Assembly: GCA_017628435.1 (NCBI GenBank)
Contig: JAGBZE010000062.1
Span: 1 to 25,007 of the forward strand
Source of the DNA: Akkermansia sp.
Lineage (GTDB): Bacteria > Verrucomicrobiota > Verrucomicrobiia > Verrucomicrobiales > Akkermansiaceae
DNA length: 25,007 nucleotides
Direction: 5' to 3'
Shown here: one piece after another, positions 16,201 to 22,255 of the stretch
How positions within the stretch are numbered: position 1 is the stretch's first letter
Layout of the letters: each line of letters begins with the position of its first letter
The notes under the pieces: generated by a model
What the model was told of the DNA's origin: nothing
The model's input: the letters and a program-made list of their open reading frames with translations, nothing else
Databases searched by the model: none
Position numbers and translations under genes: made by a program

Positions 16201-17604
16201 CCGGCCTACACCATCATCACCAGCGCCACCACCATGGCAGACCCCGAATGGGCCGCCGTGGTAAGCAACCTGGTAGCCAAACATGACGGAGCCGTTATCT
16301 GCCCGCTGCAGGAGCTCACGGAGGACAACATTGCCGCAGCACTGCGCCGCAACCAGGCCCGCTATGCAGCCTGCGTGCTGCGCCCGCAGGAGGTCGGTCG
16401 CGTGCTCGTAAATAACCTGCACCGCGCAGCCCGCCGCGTGGATGATGATGTGTGGGGCGACTGCATCTGGGGCATTATCACCGGCCACACGGCAAATGAT
16501 GCCATGCGCATTGCCAAGGCAAATGAGCCGCTGACCATCAAACGCCTGCTGGCCAGCACAAACGTGGACCACCAGCGTTTCGAGCACAGCTGCTGCATCA
16601 CCGACTGGACAGAGGCCCCCGTGCGCGAGCAGAGCGGCTACACTGAGCCCACCACCACCACCTACCCCGCCGGAGAGCAGGACCCTCTGCTGGATATCTT
16701 TGCCGACCAGCTTTCCACCCAGAAACCGCAGCTGGTTATCAGCTCCAGCCATGCCACTCAGTTCAACCTGGAAATGCCCTTCAGCCGTGGGCTTATCTTC
16801 TCATACGGAAACCGCTTCCACAAGCTGAAAGCTGACGAGTTCCCGGAGTTTTCAGGCAAGAACCTTCGCAATGCCATCGCAGGGCAGGAGGATGGGGTGG
16901 CCAAGCTGGCTAAGGAGAAGACAGCGGTTGAGCCGGACGGTGAGCCGCGCGTCTGGCTGGCAGCCGGCAACTGCCTGTTCGGCAATGCTAACCACAGCCC
17001 GAACAGCATGTGCGTCACCGCCCTCTCAGCCTACACCTGCAACCAGGTGGTGGGCTACACCGTACCCTCCTGGTATGGCGAGGGCGGCTGGGGCACCCTG
17101 GGCACGTTCTTCGGCAACACTTCCGGCACCTCCCTGGCCGAGGCTTGGTTCCTGAACAACCAGTTCCTGTTGCACCGCACCCAGCAGCTGGAGCCCAGAC
17201 TCTTGAACGTCTCCTACAATGAGGAACACTTCTCCCCCATGGCCCTGTTTCCTCAGTTCATGCGTCAGCAGATTCAACCCTCCGAGAATTCTGTGAAAGA
17301 CATGTTCGGGCTGGTACACGACCGCGATGTTGTAGCGTTCTATGGTGACCCCGCCTGGCGTGCCCAGCTTGACGAAACGCACGCACAGGCGCCCTACTCC
17401 ATTACCTGGGAGGGCGAGAAGAGCTTCACCATCACCGCCAATTACGACACCAAGGACCGCTGCGCCGTCTGGTTCCCCACAGCCGCCACCGGCAAGGATG
17501 CCACTGGCTGCGATGCCCCCGGAGCGGTCTTCACCAATGATTTCATCCTCTTCCCCTCCCTGGAGCTCAAGAAGGGTGAGAGCCTGAAGGTCAACATCAA
17601 CTAG
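13255..17604 (+). CDS. Exported M16 zinc metallopeptidase fused to a putative clan CD cysteine-peptidase-like domain
   Basis: 1449 residues. A signal peptide (cleavage near AIHA-Q, about residue 21) is followed by a first M16 domain (about 45-480) with the inverted zinc motif H91-LLE-H95 and the downstream E171RGIVRSE178, E178 being the likely third ligand. A second, non-catalytic M16-like half lies at about 525-940. This two-half layout is normal for secreted pitrilysin/PqqL-type clam proteases. An Ala/Glu/Pro-rich linker (about 945-980) leads to an extra domain of about 465 residues (985-1449). There the strands LVISSSHAT (H1166) and VWLAAGNCLFGN (C1240), plus DDVWGDCIWGIITGHTANDAMRIA, resemble gingipain/caspase-type (clan CD) peptidases. 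The M16 part is secure; the cysteine-peptidase call for the C-terminal domain is inference. The gene is single, with its own promoter. Confidence 0.92.
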   Translation: MNYKTILPLIALSMGMPAIHAQETTEANIVQTTADEQMTLHEDALLTKGELPNGIKYIIRPTAEPQGRGCLRLFVNTGSLNEQEHEKGISHLLEHLVFNGSRNHKRNELIPAMQQRGLGFGGDVNAYTSLLHTVYMLNLPNLNEDTVDFAFTVLRDFADGATLTDEAIDHERGIVRSELYARDSASYRSSIAMMRHCAPGMKLTDYLPIGTEEVIMGAPYEVFRNYYRTHYVARNMTVVVTGDFKPETAVAWVEKHFGSMSDAPLPARPDLGTLNLNSPADIVLHNPENESTSIVLSVPNPYKEKPDTMQQRIDDMPLQLACAMVNQRLARMARQSDSPFMGASVGEEPMYESVTPFNLSLTAQHDNWKAAMEAALLELRRACIYGFSAAELNEIVAATVAAHERQIGSWATVDAAAMAERIIDCLDNKEVQTDPQESQRSFNMAMEVVMKNPDICRQALEKAFDATRVRIAMSGAKVQDNEPSDLRDVFNMVMQQEVSAPEADELPPFAYDQLGEPGSITEQAVIEDLGITTLTLSNGIRINLKPVDFQKGSIKIGAYIDGGSMRMLDKPGLAAMASSVMQQGGLEAHDLTELEKIMAGEHVSLNFGMGADRIRLGGSTTAEDFELQCKLLVAGILHPGYRKDGEERLRRGLASMYNRFETTSNGAFSYQAPRHIYGSDPRFITPTREQMEQCTAEQVKEALTPWLQKGAMEISVVGDFKVEDVIPALLRTFGSMPQRNTEFTALTDKETDVSQARWGMRTFLPYTTDLDKTIVTQIRPCGDGMDHRRNRRMQVLATIAREKLFDGIRAQLGETYSPSVRFAPNSDLKNAATITTSSEGVVGNRVKVSTAMDAILIDLGQGKITQEDLDCALRPYISRTVKGLRSMGYWENALASLQSDPRQLPLMRDLVADVKSISLEEIQQLAREVFGSQDNINYFFTMPSGAVPAETPEQDAEPAVETKAAEEPSKAPKADEPAACGTPAYTIITSATTMADPEWAAVVSNLVAKHDGAVICPLQELTEDNIAAALRRNQARYAACVLRPQEVGRVLVNNLHRAARRVDDDVWGDCIWGIITGHTANDAMRIAKANEPLTIKRLLASTNVDHQRFEHSCCITDWTEAPVREQSGYTEPTTTTYPAGEQDPLLDIFADQLSTQKPQLVISSSHATQFNLEMPFSRGLIFSYGNRFHKLKADEFPEFSGKNLRNAIAGQEDGVAKLAKEKTAVEPDGEPRVWLAAGNCLFGNANHSPNSMCVTALSAYTCNQVVGYTVPSWYGEGGWGTLGTFFGNTSGTSLAEAWFLNNQFLLHRTQQLEPRLLNVSYNEEHFSPMALFPQFMRQQIQPSENSVKDMFGLVHDRDVVAFYGDPAWRAQLDETHAQAPYSITWEGEKSFTITANYDTKDRCAVWFPTAATGKDATGCDAPGAVFTNDFILFPSLELKKGESLKVNIN

Positions 17605-18208
17605 CAGCATCCGCCTCCAGCGGTGCCGGTTCAGTCTCCGGCGTTGTGAGCTCAATAAGCGGAGGCTGCCCGCCGGGAGGCGTACCGAAAAATCCCCCCA
17701 GGGCGCGTACACTGAGATAAGCGGTGTACGCGCCTTTGCATTTCCGCACCTTACAGGCCCGCAGAAAGACCGTATCTGCCTCCCGGCGGGAGAACGGAGC
17801 ATTCCCCTGGCGTGCGTAGTAGAGGGCATCATGCAAAAGGCTGGGCAGCAGCTCCTCAGGCACAGTTTTGCCGAAGCTCATGCCATCCCACACAAAACTG
17901 CGGTGGATAATCAACGCATTGCCCCGCCCCTCCAGCAGCACGCGATGCGGGGGCTCCGGGTGCAGAGCCCGCCAATAGCCCAGCTGCATTTCGGCATCAT
18001 GATACACAATGGCATAGCGGGTCTTGAGGCAGAAGTAGGGAGCATATACCGGCATGTACTCATACCAGTTTCCGGGCTGCATACCGCACTCCACCACCTG
18101 CGGTGCCAGTTGCTTCATATTAACAGCCTCCACCACCTGCCGGCAGGAAGGCACAACAAGAGCAACAGCCAGGCAGAACAGGTACACAACCTTACTATTC
18201 TCCAACAT
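17597..18208 (-). CDS. DUF1353-like lipoprotein
   Basis: 203 residues. A hydrophobic N-terminus ends in a probable lipobox (VVPSC, C22). The central region contains the pattern LLPSLLHDALYYARQ and SRREADTVFLRA, which resembles DUF1353 proteins (HDxLY ... SRxEAD). Their function is unknown; they often occur near phage tail genes, but no phage genes are here. The C-terminus is a Pro/Glu/Ala-rich tail. The start overlaps the end of the PH-like gene by 14 bases, so the two form an operon. The last 8 bases overlap the convergent peptidase gene. Confidence 0.72.
   Translation of the reverse strand: MLENSKVVYLFCLAVALVVPSCRQVVEAVNMKQLAPQVVECGMQPGNWYEYMPVYAPYFCLKTRYAIVYHDAEMQLGYWRALHPEPPHRVLLEGRGNALIIHRSFVWDGMSFGKTVPEELLPSLLHDALYYARQGNAPFSRREADTVFLRACKVRKCKGAYTAYLSVRALGGFFGTPPGGQPPLIELTTPETEPAPLEADAAS
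17702..17743 (+). terminator. Inverted repeat inside the DUF1353-like gene, possible terminator of the peptidase transcript
   Basis: A perfect 11-bp inverted repeat (17702-17712 with 17724-17734), an 11-base loop and a T-rich tail on the plus strand (CTTTGCATTT). It lies about 100 bases past the stop of the M16 gene, within coding sequence of the convergent gene, and no other hairpin was found for that transcript. Confidence 0.5.
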
Positions 18209-18782
18209 TTCCCCTTTCCTCTATTGTCTGCTCCAGAACCCGCTGCACGTATTTCACCTGCGGAATATCCATGAAGCCAAGCTGATGCACCTCATCTATC
18301 ACGCGATTGTGGTCGATATACCAGCCCTTCCGCTCTCCAAACACAATATTGCCGGACCCATCTCCCCGCACCGCAACAGTCTCCACCATCCCCTCATGCA
18401 AGGGATAGGAACAGGGCTTGTAGCCCCGCAGGGTGGCCTCCATCACCAAGGCCCTCTGCCGGGTCATCATGTAGAAAGTACGCCTTCGGCAGTATAGCTT
18501 TCGCCACCGGTTGGCCATAATACAGCACCCGGGCATGCACAACAGAACACCAGCAAGAAATGATAAGGGATGCTCCCCCTCCAGCTGCAGAAGCACCAAC
18601 ACCATAGCAAAAAGGCTCAGGAAGACGAGAGTCATCCACCGCAGCTCCCCGGCAGGCGCCTCCTGCGGACGCAGAATCAGCACCACCTGTTCATCATCCC
18701 GCAGCACCCTCCGGGCATGAAACAGCTCACGCTCACTCAGTCCCCAATCAAGCAGGCTTGTTGCTTTCTGCCGGGCATTCAT
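18195..18782 (-). CDS. Membrane protein with bacterial PH-like domain
   Basis: 195 residues. A polar N-terminus (MNARQKATSLLDWGLSERE) and two adjacent membrane segments (about 48-66 and 71-90) precede a C-terminal soluble domain with the pattern TFYMMTRQRALVM, DGSGNIVFGE and LGFMDIPQVKYVQRVL, typical of bacterial PH-like (DUF304-type) proteins. The role is unknown; such proteins are often membrane-associated adaptors. The frame is open to 18932, but the ATG at 18780-18782 is chosen because the extension would cross the divergent gene's start, and a TGG-TACTAT -10 box sits 6 bases ahead. It is the first gene of a two-gene operon. Confidence 0.75.
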   Translation of the reverse strand: MNARQKATSLLDWGLSERELFHARRVLRDDEQVVLILRPQEAPAGELRWMTLVFLSLFAMVLVLLQLEGEHPLSFLAGVLLCMPGCCIMANRWRKLYCRRRTFYMMTRQRALVMEATLRGYKPCSYPLHEGMVETVAVRGDGSGNIVFGERKGWYIDHNRVIDEVHQLGFMDIPQVKYVQRVLEQTIEERGNVGE

Positions 18783-18788
18783 GCAGGC

Positions 18789-18817
18789 ATAGTACCATGT
18801 AATTCGAGACTTGGCGA
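18789..18817 (-). promoter_or_regulatory. Putative promoter of the PH-like gene
   Basis: On the minus strand TCGCCA (18812-18817, four of six consensus bases), a 17-base spacer ending in TGG, and TACTAT (18789-18794), 6 bases before the ATG. The -35 box is weak; the extended -10 may compensate. Confidence 0.4.
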
Positions 18818-18847
18818 TAATCAAATGCCCCTGGCGGTGAATTTTTC

Positions 18848-18876
18848 TGGACGCAGGGGCAGCAGCGCGATAGAAT
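18848..18876 (+). promoter_or_regulatory. Putative promoter of the DegT-like gene
   Basis: TGGACG (18848-18853), a 17-base spacer and TAGAAT (18871-18876), 6 bases before the ATG at 18883. The predicted transcription start coincides with the start codon. Confidence 0.5.
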
Positions 18877-18882
18877 GCCCTC

Positions 18883-19845
18883 ATGCAGGACATGATGGGA
18901 GGATTCTTCGGGCTGGAGTTGCCTGATTTCAATAATTTTCCATATCAGGAAAGTCCGAATTGTGCCTACGTCAGCAGCGGCAGAGCCGCATTTGAATGTA
19001 TCTTGAGCAACATGCCCAGACCAGACAAACTCTGGGCACCCCGTTTTCTCTGCGACACTATGCTGCAAGCCCCTAAACGCCTGGGCATCTCCGTTCACCG
19101 ATATGATTGTACAGAGCAATTGATTCCCATTCTCCCGGATGCCGGGGCACATGACCTCGTTCTTCTGGTCAACTACTTCGGACTGAACCATGAAAGTGTG
19201 GCCGCCGCTGCGCAGAAATTGGCAGGGCGTTGCATAGTAGATGCTACCACTGCACTATATTGTCCACCTCTGCCGGGAATTCCCACCATATACAGCCCGC
19301 GCAAGTTCTCCGGCATGGCAGATGGGGGAATCGCCCTTGCGCCATTCCCGCTGAGACTTCTACCCGACACCACTGCATACAGCGCCAGCACCAGCCATTA
19401 CCTGCTCGATAGACTGGAGGGCGGAGCCAGCTCAGCCATAACAGGATGCGATGCAGCTGAAGCAGCCCTCTCTGCCCCGCCCCAGCGCATGAGCCCGCTC
19501 ACTCGCAGACTTCTTCGCAGTATCGATTTCGTCCAGGCAGCCCGGCAGCGATTGGAAAACTACTCCACACTGCACCAGGCTCTCGGCTGCATCAACCACC
19601 TGAACCTGCCGGACACCCCTGAATACGCTCCCATGTGCTACCCGCTTGTCAGCAGTATACCCGACCTGCGGGATTCCTTGATTGATGCCGGAATTGCTCT
19701 GCCTCTCTACTGGCCGGAGGTCATAGAGGCTACTGATGCAACAGACACAGCCAACCGCCTGGCTCGCCGCTTGCACCCCCTGCCACTGGATCAGAGATAC
19801 ACAAAAACTGATATGGTGCGCCTCGTCAGCCTGATTTTGGGTTGA
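18883..19845 (+). CDS. DegT/DnrJ/EryC1/StrS-like PLP-dependent protein
   Basis: 320 residues, somewhat shorter than typical family members. The N-terminal part reads YVSSGRAAFECIL, then LVLLVNYFGLNH, RCIVDATTAL (D120, likely the aspartate contacting the pyridinium nitrogen) and IYSPRKFSGMADGG, where K141 is the probable PLP lysine. These match the fold-type I sugar-aminotransferase family. The C-terminal half (YPLVSSIPDLRDSLIDAGIALPLYWPEV) fits the small domain. No sugar-nucleotide or polysaccharide genes are next to it, so the substrate cannot be guessed. Two further ATGs lie three and four codons in. It is transcribed divergently from the PH-like gene. Confidence 0.72.
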   Translation: MQDMMGGFFGLELPDFNNFPYQESPNCAYVSSGRAAFECILSNMPRPDKLWAPRFLCDTMLQAPKRLGISVHRYDCTEQLIPILPDAGAHDLVLLVNYFGLNHESVAAAAQKLAGRCIVDATTALYCPPLPGIPTIYSPRKFSGMADGGIALAPFPLRLLPDTTAYSASTSHYLLDRLEGGASSAITGCDAAEAALSAPPQRMSPLTRRLLRSIDFVQAARQRLENYSTLHQALGCINHLNLPDTPEYAPMCYPLVSSIPDLRDSLIDAGIALPLYWPEVIEATDATDTANRLARRLHPLPLDQRYTKTDMVRLVSLILG

Positions 19846-19892
19846 TACACACAATTTTTCAGTTCATTACAGCTAATTTTGTCCTTTTTAGC

Positions 19893-19938
19893 TTGATGAA
19901 GCCCTTAAGAAAGAGTATCCTTATGGTAATATAAGGAT
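19893..19938 (+). promoter_or_regulatory. Promoter with overlapping palindrome before the ankyrin gene
   Basis: TTGATG (19893-19898), a 17-base spacer and TATCCT (19916-19921). An 8-bp perfect inverted repeat, ATCCTTAT (19917-19924) and ATAAGGAT (19931-19938) around 6 bases, covers the -10 box and the predicted start. It could be an operator or an mRNA hairpin. An alternative -10 (TAATAT, 19927-19932) lies within it, but lacks a good -35. Confidence 0.45.
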
Positions 19939-19947
19939 TTTCATTGC

Positions 19948-21804
19948 ATGAAGTATTCGCCCCGTATATCCCAGCTTCTTATTGCAGCAGGTCTGCCGCT
20001 GTTGGTTTCACCCGCCTCAGCTGAGCCTGCGGGTTCGCCGTCAACAACAGCACACGCCACAGCCTCCCCCGATTTAATACAAGCAGCATCCAGGGGTGAT
20101 ATAAAGAAGGTAGGGAGTCTGCTCCAGACTGCGCCGGAATTACTGAACGTATGCGACACCAACGGCGTTACCCCGCTCATGGCGGCCTGTACCAACGGAC
20201 ACCTTGCCGTAGTACAAGCTCTGCTGGCTGCCAACGCCAACAAAGAAAAGACAGGCCCCCAGGGGGAAACCGCTCTGATGTTTGCAGCATTCAACGGGCA
20301 CGGCGAAATCGTGAAAGCTCTTATTGCAGCAGGAGCAGAGGTCAATGCCGCCTTACCCACAGGAGAAACCGCTCTTTACCTATCCACCCGAACGGGGCAT
20401 GTGGAGATAGCACGAGAACTCATCAACGCGAAGGCTCACCTGAATCCTCGGGATAAAACAGGCTGGACGCCTTTATTACATTCAGCCGGCTCCGGCCAGA
20501 CCGCCATGGTGAAATTGCTGCTGGATGCCGGAGCCAACAAGGAAGCCCGAATGAAAGAGGGTGGCACACCACTTCTCATGGCCGCCGCCCGTGGTTATCA
20601 TGAAACGGTGAAGGTTCTGCTGGATGCAGGAGCCTCCGTTTCGACACGTTCCTACGCGGGGGAAAGTGCCCTGCACTTTGCCGCCGCCAATGGAGACCTG
20701 CAGACCACACTGCTTCTTCTTACAGCCAAGCCTGATCTGGAAGCAAAGCTACGTTCCGGAGAAACGCCGCTTCTTCTTGCAGCCGCAAAGGGACACGATG
20801 ATGTTGTTGCGGCACTCATCAACGCCGGAGCCAACAAGGAAGCCACCATGCCCACAGGCGACACTCCGCTGATGACCGCAGCATTTAATGGGCATGCGGA
20901 CGTTGTGCAGGTTCTGCTGGATGCCAGGGTGAATGCAGAAGCTAAGGACAAGCAGGGCAACACGGCTCTTGATTACGCAAAAGCCCAGGGATACACAGAG
21001 ATCATGACCCTGCTGCCGGGTGGCAGAATCGTGGTACACGAAGGAGCTGAGCAGGCTCGCGACATTCTGGATGCCGCAGCAAACGGCGATACCACTCATG
21101 TACTTGCTTTCCTGAAAGATAATCCTAAGAGCATCCGCGAGACAGATGGAGATGGTGCAACTGCTCTTATATATGCCGCAGCAAACGGCCATGTAGAAAC
21201 CATGCAGGCTTTGCTGCTGAACAAGGCTGATATTGAAGCAAAGGATAAAGCCGGACTCACAGCCCTGGCCCATGCCGCCAAGGAAGGCGAACTGGAAACG
21301 CTCAAAACCCTCATTGCGGCCGGGGCTAACATCGAAACAAGAGGGCACCGTTGGCGAACCCCACTCTCCCACGCAGCCGAGGCAGGCAAAGCAGATGCCG
21401 TGAAGGTTCTGCTGGACGCAGGAGCCCGCAAGGAAACGCCCAGCAAGGACAAAGAAACAGCCCTCACTCTCGCCGTAATGAGTGATGACAAAAAGACCGT
21501 GGACACCCTGTTGGCCGCAGGAGCCCAGCACGACGCGAAATCCGACAGTGGGTGGACCCCCCTCATCGTAGCGGCCATCAACGGCCACACGGCCATTGTC
21601 AAATCACTGCTGGCCGCAGGAGCCGACGTAAATGCCAAAGATGAAGACGACTGGACCCCACTCATGCAAGCCGCTCACAATGGACACGCGGAAACTGTAA
21701 AACTCCTGCTCAAGGCTGGTGCAACCGGAGCAGAAGAAGCCACTAAAGTCTGCCCCTTCCCCGAGGTTCTGAAACTTCTGCAACCTACCGCCACTACTCC
21801 CTGA
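19948..21804 (+). CDS. Exported ankyrin-repeat protein with two repeat arrays
   Basis: 618 residues. A signal peptide (cleavage near PASA-E, about residue 25) is followed by a short Ser/Thr/Ala linker and about 17 ankyrin repeats of 33 residues (pattern GxTPLxxAAxxGHxxxVxxLLxAGAxxxAxD). They form two arrays, about 41-355 (ten repeats) and 369-600 (seven repeats), separated by a non-repeat joint (GGRIVVHEGAEQ). Each array opens with its own capping-type repeat (SPDLIQAASRGD and ARDILDAAANGD), which suggests duplication. Ankyrin repeats bind other proteins; here the protein should act in the periplasm or outside the cell. There is no catalytic domain. A weak AAGGA precedes the ATG by 10 bases. 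A TRL-like lipoprotein gene follows after 19 bases. Confidence 0.92.
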   Translation: MKYSPRISQLLIAAGLPLLVSPASAEPAGSPSTTAHATASPDLIQAASRGDIKKVGSLLQTAPELLNVCDTNGVTPLMAACTNGHLAVVQALLAANANKEKTGPQGETALMFAAFNGHGEIVKALIAAGAEVNAALPTGETALYLSTRTGHVEIARELINAKAHLNPRDKTGWTPLLHSAGSGQTAMVKLLLDAGANKEARMKEGGTPLLMAAARGYHETVKVLLDAGASVSTRSYAGESALHFAAANGDLQTTLLLLTAKPDLEAKLRSGETPLLLAAAKGHDDVVAALINAGANKEATMPTGDTPLMTAAFNGHADVVQVLLDARVNAEAKDKQGNTALDYAKAQGYTEIMTLLPGGRIVVHEGAEQARDILDAAANGDTTHVLAFLKDNPKSIRETDGDGATALIYAAANGHVETMQALLLNKADIEAKDKAGLTALAHAAKEGELETLKTLIAAGANIETRGHRWRTPLSHAAEAGKADAVKVLLDAGARKETPSKDKETALTLAVMSDDKKTVDTLLAAGAQHDAKSDSGWTPLIVAAINGHTAIVKSLLAAGADVNAKDEDDWTPLMQAAHNGHAETVKLLLKAGATGAEEATKVCPFPEVLKLLQPTATTP

Positions 21805-21823
21805 GATCCAGCCATCGCATTCC

Positions 21824-22108
21824 ATGAAGCACGCACTTCTGCTCCTGCCCATATTCTTATGCACCGCCTGTCTGCTCCAGCAACCGGTGCGCAATACTGA
21901 TATTCCGGATGCAACGGGCGGTCCGATTCCTACGCGAATCGGAGTATCCACCGCCACTACGTGGTTCTGGTTATGGGATTCCGGTGATGCTTCTGTGGAT
22001 ACAGCCCAACAGAATGGAGGTATCACCAATATCAGCTCCATCACCAAGGCCACCAACAACTACATGGGCATCATCAAGCGACACACCACTACCGTGCGCG
22101 GCGAATAA
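21824..22108 (+). CDS. TRL-like lipoprotein
   Basis: 94 residues. A lipoprotein signal peptide ends at LCTAC (lipidated C16). The mature part contains GDASVDTAQQNGGITNISSI followed by NYMGIIKRHTTTVRG, the pattern of the TRL-like family of small lipoproteins, whose function is unknown. It starts 19 bases after the ankyrin gene and precedes a terminator, so the two genes probably form an operon at the envelope. Confidence 0.78.
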   Translation: MKHALLLLPIFLCTACLLQQPVRNTDIPDATGGPIPTRIGVSTATTWFWLWDSGDASVDTAQQNGGITNISSITKATNNYMGIIKRHTTTVRGE

Positions 22109-22134
22109 CGCGGGCAGATTCTCCTTCCCTTCTC

Positions 22135-22171
22135 GCCCTCCCGCGCCTACATGGTGCAGGAGGGCTCTTTT
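22135..22171 (+). terminator. Terminator after the ankyrin/TRL operon
   Basis: A 7-bp stem (GCCCTCC 22135-22141 with GGAGGGC 22159-22165), a 17-base loop and a T-rich tail (TCTTTT). The in-frame ATG at 22151 upstream of greA falls in the loop, so it is not a start. Confidence 0.72.
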
Positions 22172-22216
22172 ATCGCAGCCCCCCGAAAAAAGTTAAAGAA
22201 AAATCACTGTCAGGGA

Positions 22217-22244
22217 TTGACCTTGACGAAAGATATGGTATCAT
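22217..22244 (+). promoter_or_regulatory. Promoter of the long greA gene
   Basis: TTGACC (22217-22222), a 16-base spacer ending in ATGG, and TATCAT (22239-22244), 11 bases before the ATG at 22256. The predicted leader is about 5 bases. Confidence 0.55.
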
Positions 22245-22255
22245 GTCACTCACGT

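Noticed and set aside
13387..16752. Very long open frame (1121 codons) antisense to the M16 peptidase gene
   Set aside because: It has no family motifs and reads as low-diversity Gly/His/Ala/Val sequence. Such frames arise opposite GC-rich, strongly codon-biased genes; the sense strand encodes clear M16 motifs.
20157..21740. Periodic DNA repeat of about 99 bases
   Set aside because: It is explained by the 33-residue ankyrin repeats of the encoded protein, not by a DNA-level repeat or mobile element.
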